Source of the DNA: Deltaproteobacteria bacterium HGW-Deltaproteobacteria-2 | GTDB taxonomy: Bacteria; Desulfobacterota; Syntrophia; Syntrophales; Smithellaceae | Assembly (NCBI GenBank): GCA_002840505.1 | Contig: PHBC01000001.1 | Coordinates: 623,901 to 687,900, forward strand | Length of the DNA: 64,000 nt | Direction of reading: 5' to 3' | Part shown: positions 16,991-25,647 of the stretch, piece by piece | How positions within the stretch are numbered: the stretch's first letter is position 1 | How the letters are laid out: each line of letters starts with the position of its first letter | Translations under genes and position numbers: made by a program | Notes under the pieces: generated by a model | What the model was told of the DNA's origin: nothing | Database searches by the model: none | What the model saw: the letters and a program-made list of their open reading frames with translations, nothing else

Positions 16991-17660
16991 GTATTTTCAA
17001 CCTATCGACATTTTTAAGCCAGGAGGACAATGTCTTAATCAGTTTATCCGGATCAAAGTTTTCAGCAACGATTGACGAGGTATCAAGTGATTTTTTAAGC
17101 ATATCAAGTTTTGCAGCGGCCTGAATGTTTTGCGGTTCTTTTTTTATTATTTCTTCGAGGATTTTTCGTGCTACCTGCAAGTGACCTTGCCTGAAATAAA
17201 GCTCCGCAAGAGTCACTGTAAACAATTCCGGTTCAGGGATGTTTTCATCTATTATATCAATTTCATTTACAGGATGATCTTCCTGATCAAGAAGAGTCAT
17301 TTTTTCAATAACCATTCTTGCGTCTTCAGCACCTGGATGCAAAGAAAGAAATTTCTCGTAACAAAACGCGGCATCCTGATGAAAACCATTTTTCCGGTAA
17401 ACATCACCTGCCCGGTCATAGACAAAAGACAATTCCGAAATAATATTGCCAACATTACGCAAAATATCACGCGCCTCATCAATTCTTCCCATGCCGATTA
17501 GAGCGCTGCCGGCAACTACGTAGGCATCGGCGTCGGCAGGAAAAAACTTAATACGCTCCCGTGCGAGATTCAAAGCGCCTGGAAACTTATTTAGCTCCAG
17601 CAGTTCTTCCGCTTCATTAAGAAAATTTTTCTGGTCTTTCTCAGAAGTATTGTTTTCCAT
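16974..17660 (-). CDS. TPR-repeat protein of unknown role
   Basis: 228 residues made largely of tetratricopeptide helices: AEELLELNKFPGALNLAR, ADAYVVAGSALIGMGRIDEA and GDVYRKNGFHQDAAFCYEKF, then an acidic linker (about 125-145) and a final TPR-like pair before the C-terminal LSSWLKNVDRLK. No signal peptide, so cytoplasmic. Its start is roughly 100 bases after the pilus-linked TPR lipoprotein, and its end overlaps the peptidase gene. TPR proteins are protein-protein adaptors; a link to type IV pili or to the downstream genes is inferred only from position. Confidence 0.75.
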   Translation of the reverse strand: MENNTSEKDQKNFLNEAEELLELNKFPGALNLARERIKFFPADADAYVVAGSALIGMGRIDEARDILRNVGNIISELSFVYDRAGDVYRKNGFHQDAAFCYEKFLSLHPGAEDARMVIEKMTLLDQEDHPVNEIDIIDENIPEPELFTVTLAELYFRQGHLQVARKILEEIIKKEPQNIQAAAKLDMLKKSLDTSSIVAENFDPDKLIKTLSSWLKNVDRLKIHATNQ

Positions 17661-17760
17661 ATTTTTCGGCTAATCGATTAAATAAAAAAGGATTTTTCGC
17701 GCTAAGTAACACAGCCGGTATATCGTGTCAAGGCTGGAAAGAAGCAATGTTATGTTTAGA

Positions 17761-18543
17761 TTATTTCAAGGACTGCAAATAATTTTTAGCAAGCCGGCCG
17801 AAAGAAGAGTCCGGCGATAATCTAACAACGGTCTGAAACGCTTTTTTAGCATTTTTATTATCTTCAGTCCTGAAATAACACTGACCCAATAAAAATTGAG
17901 CATCCACAAGAGAAGGATCTAATTCCACGGATTTCTTAAAATGCCGAATAGCTTCCAGAGGGTTATCCTGATCGAAGTAAATTAGTCCCATATTTTTTTC
18001 AATTTGCGGCCGTAACGTGGTTCGGGGATCGGCATTAAGCGCTTCCTGATATTTCGCTGTAGCCTTATTATAATCTTTTTTAGAATAGTAAGCCCAAGCC
18101 ATATTATAAAGGGCCATTGCAGGCGTATCGTATAAATGATTACTGAGAGCTTTTTCAAACTCCTCAATTGCCTGATCCCAAAGTCCGCTGTCTAAATACA
18201 ACGTGCCCAAAAAATTATGCGCTTCAGAATAATTTTCATCCAGAGAGATTGCTTCTTTAAATTCCTCTATGGCTTTATCCTTCATGCCTTTTCCATGGTA
18301 AGATATGCCTAAATAATAATGAACTTTGGGATTTCCGGAATAGTATTTTTCAGATTCCAACAACTCTTTGAAGGCGTTATTATATTGACCAACGCCGATA
18401 TAAGAAATGCCTTTGTTCAAAAAAAGTTCTGATTGTTCTCTGTGCCAGGGGGTATAAGTACAGGAGGAACAAAGGAGTATTGTCAGACAAACGAGAGACA
18501 AGGAAGTTTTATTTATAATAAACTTATTTTTGTGAACAACCAT
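17761..18543 (-). CDS. pilF: TPR lipoprotein, probable type IV pilus pilotin (PilF/PilW-like)
   Basis: 260 residues with an N-terminal signal segment (residues 13-27) ending LLCSSC, a slightly non-canonical lipobox with C28. At least five TPR units follow (GISYIGVGQYNNAFKELL, YLGISYHGKGMKDKAIEEF, FLGTLYLDSGLWDQAIEEF, NMAWAYYSKKDYNKATAKY, NMGLIYFDQDNPLEAIRHF). PilF-type lipoproteins help the PilQ secretin reach and multimerise in the outer membrane. This gene is directly downstream of pilQ, which supports that role. The gene symbol is given by context plus architecture, not by a diagnostic motif. Confidence 0.75.
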   Translation of the reverse strand: MVVHKNKFIINKTSLSLVCLTILLCSSCTYTPWHREQSELFLNKGISYIGVGQYNNAFKELLESEKYYSGNPKVHYYLGISYHGKGMKDKAIEEFKEAISLDENYSEAHNFLGTLYLDSGLWDQAIEEFEKALSNHLYDTPAMALYNMAWAYYSKKDYNKATAKYQEALNADPRTTLRPQIEKNMGLIYFDQDNPLEAIRHFKKSVELDPSLVDAQFLLGQCYFRTEDNKNAKKAFQTVVRLSPDSSFGRLAKNYLQSLK

Positions 18544-18618
18544 TTTTAACCTAAATAATATAGCAACGGTCAGCTTAAAACCGATATAGAATGATTAATT
18601 TATAATTTTCCCCGCACT

Positions 18619-20403
18619 TTATTTAATATTGTCACCTTTTAATATCTTGGGTGTCACAAAAATTAACAGCTGTTTTTTGTTACGATTTACATTCTCGGTT
18701 TTAAATAACCAACCCAGAACGGGAATCTTCTGCAGCCAGGGCCATCCACTTACCGATGTAGATTCATCAATCGACATAACTCCGCCAACAACAACTGTGT
18801 CTCCATCACTAATAACAACCTTTGATTCTATCTCACTTTTCTTGATGGGAGGATTACCCTGCACTTCCTTTGCCCAATCGGGACTATCATTACTTGCCTT
18901 GATGTCCATGGAAATTTTTCCTTCATCAGTTATTTTGGGTGTTACTTCCAATTTCAATAAGGCTTCTTTAAAAGAAACAGTTGCCGGTGAAGTCCCGGAT
19001 GCCGGAGTTGTATACGGAACCTCCGTGCCCTGCTTAATAATAGCTTTAATGCCCTCCATAGTCACAACTTTAGGCGCAGAAATCAATTTTCCTGTACCGT
19101 TCTCTTCCAAAGCGGCCAATTGAGTTTCGAGAAAGCCCGTTGCGCCGCCAAATACCAGACCGATAACCGGCCCTGTTACAGCAGCAGGGAAATTTACCGC
19201 TGCCATGGCTAAACTTTTACCGGAAATGCTATCAACAATGCCAACTTGAGAAGGATAAGATTGTCTATATTGAGTCGGCGTTAAAGATGTACTACTGCCA
19301 CCGGATGTACCCAGACCGTAAGTGCCGCCACTGACTTTTTGCTGATTTCCAAAACCCCACTCAACTCCAATCTTTCTGACAAAATCTTCGGTCGCCTCGA
19401 CAATCTTTGCTTCAATTAATACTTGTTTTAACAACCCTTTTTCCGCCATCATTTTTTGTTCTCTGGCTCTCCGTTCGTCGTCAGCCTTATTTTGATCATC
19501 CGCGGCCCTCGCTTTGTCAGCTTCATCTTTTTTCTTTCTATCCAAAGTTGTTATGGTAATGATATGACCTGTTTGCCTTTTAGTTAGACTATTCAAGTCC
19601 AATATCGTATCCAGAGCCTGCTTCCATGGAACATTTTTCATAGATAAAGTTATAGAACCCTTCACATCTTCGCTGGAAACAATACTGACATTACCGGATT
19701 CAGCCATCAGACGTAAGACACTCTTTATATCTGCATCTTGAAAATCAAGGTCTATTATTCGATCCGTACCCTTGACTGCTTCATACTGGACAGGTTTTAC
19801 TTCTGTCTCTTCACCTTTCTTAACATCGCTGCCGGTTACAGTTTCCGCACTGACTTTTGCTGTCGCTTTTCTTCCTGTGGTTACAGGAGTTTTTCCTTTA
19901 ATTCTCTGAGAATCATTATCCTTCTTTTCCAATAAACTGGCGATATTAAAATCAATAAACAAATTCTGTCCTTCTTGTTTTATTGCGAAAGGAACAACCT
20001 TTTTAATATCAACAGTTAAATAAACCCATCGCTTACCTTTGATCAATTGTTGCGAAGGTGTTACGCTTATAATATTATTTAATTCACCTTCTCCCAAGGG
20101 TCGGCACAGGCGTTCAGGGACAGTCATATTTTCCAATTTTATCAGATAACTGCCGTTATTCTTACTTCTCATATCAATAACCGGCTTTTGGGACACAACA
20201 AGATGTATTCTTTCTTTCCCGGACAATTTCTCCAATAAAACATTTTCCAGATTACCTACATTGGCAACAACAGCCGCTGACTTGTCTTCAGATGCTTTGT
20301 TTTTATCTGTTGTTTCAGCAGCGAAAGAAACGCCTGCAATATATGTAAAAATCCAAATAGTAATTGTAAAAACAAGAAATGTTTTGGATAAATATTTTTT
20401 CAT
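18619..20403 (-). CDS. pilQ: Type IV pilus secretin PilQ
   Basis: A 594-residue outer-membrane secretin forming the pilus exit channel. It has a signal peptide (residues 1-28, cut near SFAA), one AMIN-type domain (about 50-155), a charged linker, an STN/secretin N0 domain (about 215-290: RIIDLDFQDADIKSVLRLMAE), an N1 region, and the C-terminal secretin domain with LISAPKVVTMEG, the KSEIESKVVISDGDTVVVGG signature and the final LLIFVTPKIL. It is somewhat short because only one AMIN domain is present. Last pil gene of the pilMNOPQ operon, followed by its pilotin-like TPR lipoprotein. Confidence 0.95.
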   Translation of the reverse strand: MKKYLSKTFLVFTITIWIFTYIAGVSFAAETTDKNKASEDKSAAVVANVGNLENVLLEKLSGKERIHLVVSQKPVIDMRSKNNGSYLIKLENMTVPERLCRPLGEGELNNIISVTPSQQLIKGKRWVYLTVDIKKVVPFAIKQEGQNLFIDFNIASLLEKKDNDSQRIKGKTPVTTGRKATAKVSAETVTGSDVKKGEETEVKPVQYEAVKGTDRIIDLDFQDADIKSVLRLMAESGNVSIVSSEDVKGSITLSMKNVPWKQALDTILDLNSLTKRQTGHIITITTLDRKKKDEADKARAADDQNKADDERRAREQKMMAEKGLLKQVLIEAKIVEATEDFVRKIGVEWGFGNQQKVSGGTYGLGTSGGSSTSLTPTQYRQSYPSQVGIVDSISGKSLAMAAVNFPAAVTGPVIGLVFGGATGFLETQLAALEENGTGKLISAPKVVTMEGIKAIIKQGTEVPYTTPASGTSPATVSFKEALLKLEVTPKITDEGKISMDIKASNDSPDWAKEVQGNPPIKKSEIESKVVISDGDTVVVGGVMSIDESTSVSGWPWLQKIPVLGWLFKTENVNRNKKQLLIFVTPKILKGDNIK

Positions 20404-20417
20404 GATCTAACCTCTTT

Positions 20418-21002
20418 TTAATTTTTGCGCAGTTTTAAAATTACCCTTCTTGGTTTTTTTGTTTCATATTCTTCTATGATGACACGATCAGCCATAATTT
20501 CGATTACTTTACCATTATATAAACCAATGCGAGTCCCTTTATATAAAGTATAGAACTTTTTAGCCGTATCTTCACAAATAGCCACTCGATGATCTTTATC
20601 ACCGGCAATTCCTACTATCCGGTATTTTTCAGCATCGGCTCTTTGCAATGGGAACATAGAAACCTCTGCTTTTTTGAGAACTTGCTTTTTTGCAACAGCA
20701 ACATCTACTGTTACGAAAGGCCGGAAGGGATCAGGTTTGCCTAATGGATTATAGCTGTAATTGTCTATGGGAGATGTTGTAATAGGCGTCTGAATTTGCG
20801 TTGTCATTGCGGCCGGAGTTGCATTTGCCGCAGAGCCGGTCAATGGTTGTTTAACTTGCGCTGTCGTTGCCGCAGGCATAATATTTACAGGAGTCTGCGG
20901 AGGAGAAGGCAAGGTATTTTTTACTTCAGCAGCAAAAGCAAAACTTGCTGTAATATAAATAATTATAAAAGTGCTGGCAATGACAAATTTTATTTTTCTC
21001 AT
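20418..21002 (-). CDS. pilP: Type IV pilus assembly protein PilP
   Basis: 194 residues: signal peptide (about 1-24), a Pro/Ala/Thr-rich spacer (25-85), the hallmark NPLGKPDPFRPF motif, then the beta-sandwich HR domain (about 115-190: YRIVGIAGDKDHRVAICED). PilP links the inner-membrane PilNO complex to the PilQ secretin in the periplasm. Its ATG overlaps the pilO stop (ATGA type), indicating translational coupling. Classical PilP is a lipoprotein; no convincing lipobox cysteine is seen here. Confidence 0.93.
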   Translation of the reverse strand: MRKIKFVIASTFIIIYITASFAFAAEVKNTLPSPPQTPVNIMPAATTAQVKQPLTGSAANATPAAMTTQIQTPITTSPIDNYSYNPLGKPDPFRPFVTVDVAVAKKQVLKKAEVSMFPLQRADAEKYRIVGIAGDKDHRVAICEDTAKKFYTLYKGTRIGLYNGKVIEIMADRVIIEEYETKKPRRVILKLRKN

Positions 21003-21733
21003 TTTGTTTTTTCACTTACTTTTTCTTTTTTATCAATAAACATGTACGTCTTAATCGTACAGGTTGTAGCAACAACATGTCCCTTTCCTTTTACTTCTTT
21101 TCTGTCTCCGATGGAGATATCGGAAACATTGATAATTCTCGGCAATTGAGCCACTTTGTTAAAAAAGTAAAGGATGTTTTGAAAAGTACCGATTACCGAA
21201 ACTCCCACCGGTATTTCTTCGTAAAACGGTTCCGCTGCCGGTGCGGCGCCTTTCTTATCTCCGGCACCCACAGGATTAGCATTAGAGGCTTCTCCTTGCC
21301 GTTGATCCGAAGGCTTAAGTAATCCCGCTGTTTTTTGTACCCCGGTAGGTTGTTTCTCCAACGTTTTGGGCACTGCCGGTTTAGGTTCAAATAACAGAAA
21401 TTCAACACCAGCATCCTTCCCTGCTAACGCAACAGAATGAAAAAGTGCTGGTATTTCCTTTTGGTTGGGAAGTTTGAGCAGGGCTACTTTATAATTTTCT
21501 GTTAATTTCGCGACGTCAGCCTTGTATTGATCAATCTGCTTGGCAACTTTTTCTTTTTCTTTAATTTTCGACGCTATCTCTGTATATTTATTATTAAGCG
21601 AAGATCTCTTTTCTATTGCCGAAGATAAAAAGTAAAACCAATCCAGATAACCGATAATGAAAACAAGCAAACATACAACCAACACTTTGGCTTTAGTAGA
21701 CATTTTCTTTATATCATTCAATGTGATGGCCAT
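20999..21733 (-). CDS. pilO: Type IV pilus assembly protein PilO
   Basis: 244 residues with one transmembrane helix (about 17-33), a coiled coil (about 40-80) and a periplasmic ferredoxin-like domain. LPNQKEIPALFHSVALAGKDAG and the later FYEEIPVGVSVIGTFQNILYFFNKVA are PilO signatures. A Gly/Ala/Pro-rich insert of roughly 40 residues (about 130-170) lengthens it. It pairs with PilN to form the periplasmic alignment complex. It lies between pilN (3-base gap) and pilP (4-base overlap). Confidence 0.93.
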   Translation of the reverse strand: MAITLNDIKKMSTKAKVLVVCLLVFIIGYLDWFYFLSSAIEKRSSLNNKYTEIASKIKEKEKVAKQIDQYKADVAKLTENYKVALLKLPNQKEIPALFHSVALAGKDAGVEFLLFEPKPAVPKTLEKQPTGVQKTAGLLKPSDQRQGEASNANPVGAGDKKGAAPAAEPFYEEIPVGVSVIGTFQNILYFFNKVAQLPRIINVSDISIGDRKEVKGKGHVVATTCTIKTYMFIDKKEKVSEKTK

Positions 21734-21736
21734 ATA

Positions 21737-22282
21737 TTAGAACCCTTTTTTCAGAATACAGGAAAAATTAAACTGTTGTAAAGTAACACCGGCAATCTCC
21801 GTCTTTTTTGATGAAATCAAATCCACTGATTTTATCGGATCAAATTTCTCAACATCTTTCATAAAATCGGCAACAATTATATTGTCTCTGCCAATACCTT
21901 CAATGTTAATGCGATCCTCTTTCTGGGTTATCTTGACGAGCCAGATATCTTTAGGAACAAGCATAGCCAAATTGTCTAAAGTTTTTACCGGCGCTAAACG
22001 GTTTTCTTCTAAAGTTGCAATTACGCCCAGCTTTTGTTCCAACTCCTTTTTATCATTTTTATACTTTTCCAGATCACCTATTTTTTTATCTAATGCCACC
22101 AGGGTAGTTTCAGCAGTTTTTACCTTACTTTCTAAATTACTAATTGAAGAATTTATCCAAACCTGCAACCACACAAGCAAAAGAATCAATACGACAAATG
22201 AACCTACAGCAATGAATATTTGCTGGCTAAGATTTTCTTTTTTTTCTTTTTCGCGATAGGGTAAAAGGTTTATTTTTATCAT
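21737..22282 (-). CDS. pilN: Type IV pilus assembly protein PilN
   Basis: 181 residues. The cytoplasmic N-terminus starts MIKINLLPYREK, the conserved INLLP peptide that docks into PilM. A transmembrane helix spans about 25-46, then a coiled coil and a small periplasmic domain (PKDIWLVKITQKEDRINIEG). Its start overlaps the pilM stop by four bases. It partners PilM in the cytoplasm and PilO in the periplasm. Confidence 0.95.
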   Translation of the reverse strand: MIKINLLPYREKEKKENLSQQIFIAVGSFVVLILLLVWLQVWINSSISNLESKVKTAETTLVALDKKIGDLEKYKNDKKELEQKLGVIATLEENRLAPVKTLDNLAMLVPKDIWLVKITQKEDRINIEGIGRDNIIVADFMKDVEKFDPIKSVDLISSKKTEIAGVTLQQFNFSCILKKGF

Positions 22283-23361
22283 TTGTCGCCTATCTTCCTT
22301 AAGCCTAAACCTATAACTGCTGCTGCAATTGGTTTAATGCTTTCTATATTCTTTGCGTCAATGTTTCTTTTATTATAGCCAATTTTTAAAAACGGATTGA
22401 TTAATTCAATTCTCACATTAAGCTTTTCTGATAAACTTGTAACCAAATTGGAAATTTTAGCCGATCCACCGGAAAGCAATACGCGCTTAATGTATTCGCC
22501 GCCAAAAGTTGAATGAAAATAATCTATGGACCTTTCGATTTCCAAGCAAATAGGCTTGGTAAACTCCAGAATGCTGTTTTTTAAATCCAGGTTATCTTCT
22601 TCACTGCCGTTGGGCAAACCTTCTATTTTGATTTTTTCTGCTTCCTCAAAAGTCAACTTATATTTTTCCTGCAAACTTTCAGTAATAGCGTTTCCGGCCA
22701 AAGCAAAATCTCTCGTAAATATTGACATGCCGCCCTTAATAACATTGATGCCGGTAGTACTCGCTCCGATATTTATAATTACAGCAGTTTCATCGTTATC
22801 AAATTCATAATTAGCTTCATACACAGTTTCCAAAACAAAAGGAGCGACATCCATAATCATAACATTAAGGCCGGCGGCTGTGATTGCCTCAAGATAACTA
22901 CTAACCACATCTTTTTTTGCAGCCACAATCATAATATCCATTTGATTAGGGTTATAGTTATTATCGCCCAAAATCTGGAAGTCATAATTAACCTCTTCCA
23001 TATTATCAAAAGGCAAATATTTGCCTGCTTCATCATGGATCAAATCACGCAATTCTGCTTCATTCATTTGATCCAATGTTACTTTTTTTATAATGACTGA
23101 GCTTCCAGCAAGAGAGGTTACTATTCCTTTGTGTTTGCAACCAGAATTTTTGAAGAGTTCTTTAATTTTTAAAGATAATGCACTGGAATCAGCCAAAACA
23201 CCATCGATAATTATACCCTTGGTTAAGGGAACCTGAAGGAAGCGGTTAAGAACAGGCCCATGAGAGCTACTGACGACTTCACCCAGTTTTAAAGAACTTG
23301 AACCGATATCTAAACCAACCAGGCTCTTTTTACGTGAAAAAATTTCTTTTAAGTTTAGCAT
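22279..23361 (-). CDS. pilM: Type IV pilus assembly ATPase-fold protein PilM
   Basis: 360 residues with an actin/FtsA-like fold. Signatures are LVGLDIGSSSLKLGEV (phosphate 1), VIINIGASTTGINVI (phosphate 2) and RVLLSGGSAKISNL (adenosine site), plus VNYDFQILG and VAAKKDVV from the 1C-like subdomain. Cytoplasmic ring partner of PilN at the base of the pilus machine. It is the first gene of pilMNOPQ; the motor genes pilB, pilT and pilC are not in this window. Confidence 0.96.
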   Translation of the reverse strand: MLNLKEIFSRKKSLVGLDIGSSSLKLGEVVSSSHGPVLNRFLQVPLTKGIIIDGVLADSSALSLKIKELFKNSGCKHKGIVTSLAGSSVIIKKVTLDQMNEAELRDLIHDEAGKYLPFDNMEEVNYDFQILGDNNYNPNQMDIMIVAAKKDVVSSYLEAITAAGLNVMIMDVAPFVLETVYEANYEFDNDETAVIINIGASTTGINVIKGGMSIFTRDFALAGNAITESLQEKYKLTFEEAEKIKIEGLPNGSEEDNLDLKNSILEFTKPICLEIERSIDYFHSTFGGEYIKRVLLSGGSAKISNLVTSLSEKLNVRIELINPFLKIGYNKRNIDAKNIESIKPIAAAVIGLGLRKIGDK

Positions 23362-23404
23362 TAAAGCACCGTCATATAGTTTTTAACGAAACACTTTTAT
23401 CTCA

Positions 23405-23671
23405 TCATTTTGCCCACCGGTAAACAACATCTCCTTTTTTAACCATACCTAATTCATTTCGGGCCATTGCTTCTATGTAACTGGAATCGTTACGTAATAA
23501 AAGTATCTTCTTTTTTAATTCATCGTTCTCCATAGTTATTTCATTGTTTTGCAACTTCAATTGAGCCAATCGTTTACTCATTAGATAGTTATCAACAAAT
23601 CCCCTGTTGCCAAACGTTATCAAAAGCGCCATGAGCAGCAAAAAACCAACAAGATATCTTCCTATCTTCAT
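23405..23671 (-). CDS. FtsB/DivIC-like septum formation initiator protein
   Basis: 88 residues: one N-terminal membrane helix (about 5-20), then a leucine-zipper-like coiled coil (YLMSKRLAQLKLQNNEITMENDELKKKI) and the short conserved segment SSYIEAMARNELGMVKKGDVVY that defines the family. It would span the inner membrane with the coiled coil in the periplasm, joining FtsL/FtsQ at the division septum. It ends 43 bases upstream of pilM and may be the promoter-proximal partner of the pil operon. Confidence 0.85.
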   Translation of the reverse strand: MKIGRYLVGFLLLMALLITFGNRGFVDNYLMSKRLAQLKLQNNEITMENDELKKKILLLRNDSSYIEAMARNELGMVKKGDVVYRWAK

Positions 23672-23732
23672 TTGAAATCAATTCCCACCAGTTCAATACG
23701 ATGAAAAAATGATGCACCCTTATTACTTTGTT

Positions 23733-23930
23733 TCAAGGGAACACTTCTTCATACGGTTTCTGCAATGCTTTGGCTACTTTCAATTCAGAATTCTTTCTAG
23801 TAGACAAACCTTTCTCCATTTTAGCGATTGTTTGCGGGGTCAATCCCGCCTTTCTCGCCAATTCAGATATACTCAGAGGAATTGTTTCTCGAAATTTTTT
23901 TACGTGATTTTTATTGATATTATCTACCAT
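23733..23930 (-). CDS. Small XRE-family helix-turn-helix regulator
   Basis: A 65-residue protein consisting almost entirely of one HTH_3 domain: LSISELARKAGLTPQTIAKMEKG is the helix-turn-helix with the recognition helix around TPQTIAKME, and STRKNSELKVAKALQKPYEEVFP completes the five-helix bundle. No ligand or dimerisation extension is present. The tandem AT-rich 10-bp repeats at 24001-24040 lie about 70 bases upstream of its start, an obvious candidate for its own operator. FtsB-like and pil genes follow downstream. Confidence 0.85.
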   Translation of the reverse strand: MVDNINKNHVKKFRETIPLSISELARKAGLTPQTIAKMEKGLSTRKNSELKVAKALQKPYEEVFP

Positions 23931-24000
23931 AAATTAAAGCTTTCCCTTATTATGGTTATTAAGAAACATTAATTTCAGCAAAAAGTCAAGCAAATTGATC

Positions 24001-24040
24001 AATATTAATTAATATTAATGAATATTGATTAATATTCATA
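24001..24040. repeat. Four exact-phase 10-bp AT-rich repeats, probable operator or bent DNA
   Basis: Four consecutive decamers: AATATTAATT, AATATTAATG, AATATTGATT, AATATTCATA. All keep AATATT and vary after it, so the period is 10 bp, close to one helical turn. They lie in the 216-base gap upstream of the small HTH gene and just beyond the 3' end of the DUF39 gene. No other feature is seen in this gap. Confidence 0.75.
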
Positions 24041-24146
24041 ATTGTTTTAATGAAAAATATGGCTTCAATAGGCAAATTGCGTCATAATTCATTACTAAAA
24101 AATGAAAATGTTTTAATGAATGGTTTTTATAATTAAAATTATAGAT

Positions 24147-25316
24147 TTACACGGAAGGTAAAACCTGCTGCGGTTCTCCGAGGATAAACTTACCGCTTTC
24201 AATCCACTCTTTTAATATATTGGAAATTTGTCTTGCTTTGTAATAACTGGACAAAGGCGCGGTGATCACTTTTTTCCCATCGATAGTAATCGTTCCGCTG
24301 CGTAAATCTTTATAACTAACCTCTGCCAGAGGCTTGGGATTGCCTTTAGGATAATCCATACTGTAATCATAAATCTGGGTATAAATATTTTCGTCTTTTA
24401 CCGCTGTGAAAAGCGCCATGTCTTCATCCAAAATGGGAATAGGAATTCCTATTCCTACAAACAGGGAAACTCCATAACCTAAAATACTCGCCCCTGCCAG
24501 CCATTCCGGACCCATTTCTTTCAAATTACCAACAACGGCGATTGTGCCGGCTCCTTGTTTGGGAACGCCGTTTGTTCCACGGGGCACATTAGGATTATGC
24601 TGCGTACCAGGCCAAGCCACAAACCCCTGCGCTCCACCTAAAAATATCCGGGTACCAATACCTATTGTCCGGTAATACGGATCGTTGAACAATGGACTTA
24701 ATTGTCCCGATGTTGCATAAGCCGCATTGGCCATTTGCGGACGAAGCATACCCATGTATGTATATATTGTTCTATCGGATAAATTAACAGCGCAATTATA
24801 ATTTTGATAAGCATTACGCGGATTAAACAAAATTGCATTTTGTAAATCATTGATCGTAATGTTTCTTTCATATTTTCTGGCGGGATAACAATCGGTCCCG
24901 TAACCTTCAGCGCGGAGTTTGACAACATTTCCGGCCACAAGATCTTCTATTACGTGACCGCCGCCGTAGTTAAACTCACCGGGATAAACGCTGTTGAGCG
25001 GATCATTTTCCACTACTTCTGTCGCACCAATATAACAATCCACTGCCGCTATTCCGCCATAAGCCGGTACATCATTTAACCAAACTTTGGATGCTCGAAT
25101 CCGGGGAGAGGTATGACCGAAATTAAGGAACGCTCCCGAAGAGCACATAGCTCCAAAAGTTCCGGTAGTAACGACATCAATTTTGCGGGCGGCTTCAACT
25201 GCGCCATGCCGATCCACGACATCAATCATCTCTTCCGCCGTGACAACAACAGCCCGCCCTTCTTTTATCTTTGCGTTTATTTCTTCAAATGTTTTTTTAA
25301 CTTTAAATTTTTTCAT
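24147..25316 (-). CDS. DUF39 homocysteine-biosynthesis protein
   Basis: A 389-residue member of the DUF39 family, whose methanogen members make homocysteine from aspartate semialdehyde and a sulfide donor, bypassing homoserine activation. Conserved segments include TGTFGAMCSSGAFLNFGH (cysteine C58), DVPAYGGIAAVDCYIGAT (C94), GYGTDCYPARKYE (C143), RIFLGGAQGFVAWPGTQHNP and VGIGIPIPILDEDMA. It lacks the C-terminal CBS pair found in some archaeal members. It stands alone on the minus strand. The family assignment is firm; activity in this organism is inferred. An aspartate-semialdehyde-using partner pathway is also present at the window start. Confidence 0.85.
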   Translation of the reverse strand: MKKFKVKKTFEEINAKIKEGRAVVVTAEEMIDVVDRHGAVEAARKIDVVTTGTFGAMCSSGAFLNFGHTSPRIRASKVWLNDVPAYGGIAAVDCYIGATEVVENDPLNSVYPGEFNYGGGHVIEDLVAGNVVKLRAEGYGTDCYPARKYERNITINDLQNAILFNPRNAYQNYNCAVNLSDRTIYTYMGMLRPQMANAAYATSGQLSPLFNDPYYRTIGIGTRIFLGGAQGFVAWPGTQHNPNVPRGTNGVPKQGAGTIAVVGNLKEMGPEWLAGASILGYGVSLFVGIGIPIPILDEDMALFTAVKDENIYTQIYDYSMDYPKGNPKPLAEVSYKDLRSGTITIDGKKVITAPLSSYYKARQISNILKEWIESGKFILGEPQQVLPSV

Positions 25317-25440
25317 ACATAAATTTTGGAATCTGAAATAATTTTGTACCTTTCATACCATTGTTTAGCGCCAATTGCAAAAGCTAAGAAGGATTGTACG
25401 CATGCGGTTTGTTTACCACTTTTAAATTAAAGATGATATC

Positions 25441-25553
25441 GAGGCGGCTAGGAGGATGCAACGAGGCGTATTTTTACACGTGTGACCTTCAGGTTATACG
25501 TTGAGGAAGCCGATCCCGATAAATCGGGACCAACAAAGATAGCGCTTTGATCG
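25441..25553 (+). repeat. Dispersed GGCGGC...TTGAGGAAGCC repeat, copy 1
   Basis: GAGGCGGCTAGGAGGA at the left, GCGTAT...ATACGTTGAGGAAGCCGA in the middle and CAACAAAGATAGC at the right match the copies at 49733-49835 (inverted) and 52728-52850. This copy has an extra piece in its loop (CACGTGTGACCTTCAGG) that resembles the AATAACCTGAAGGTCAC segment of the 8 kb and 11 kb repeats, and a CCCGATAAATCGGG stem near its right end. It fills the 331-base gap between dut and DUF39; nothing else is recognisable there. Confidence 0.7.
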
Positions 25554-25647
25554 GAAGCGCATTTCCGTCAGGAGAGCGCATAATAAAAAAAATCTTTCCT
25601 TGCCGATAATTTTCGCTAACATGGCGGGAATTCCTTTAGAAGTGGTA

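Noticed and set aside
24001-24040. AT-rich iterons as a plasmid or chromosomal replication origin
   Set aside because: No DnaA boxes, replication-initiator gene or GC-skew evidence nearby; a short operator or bend is more economical.
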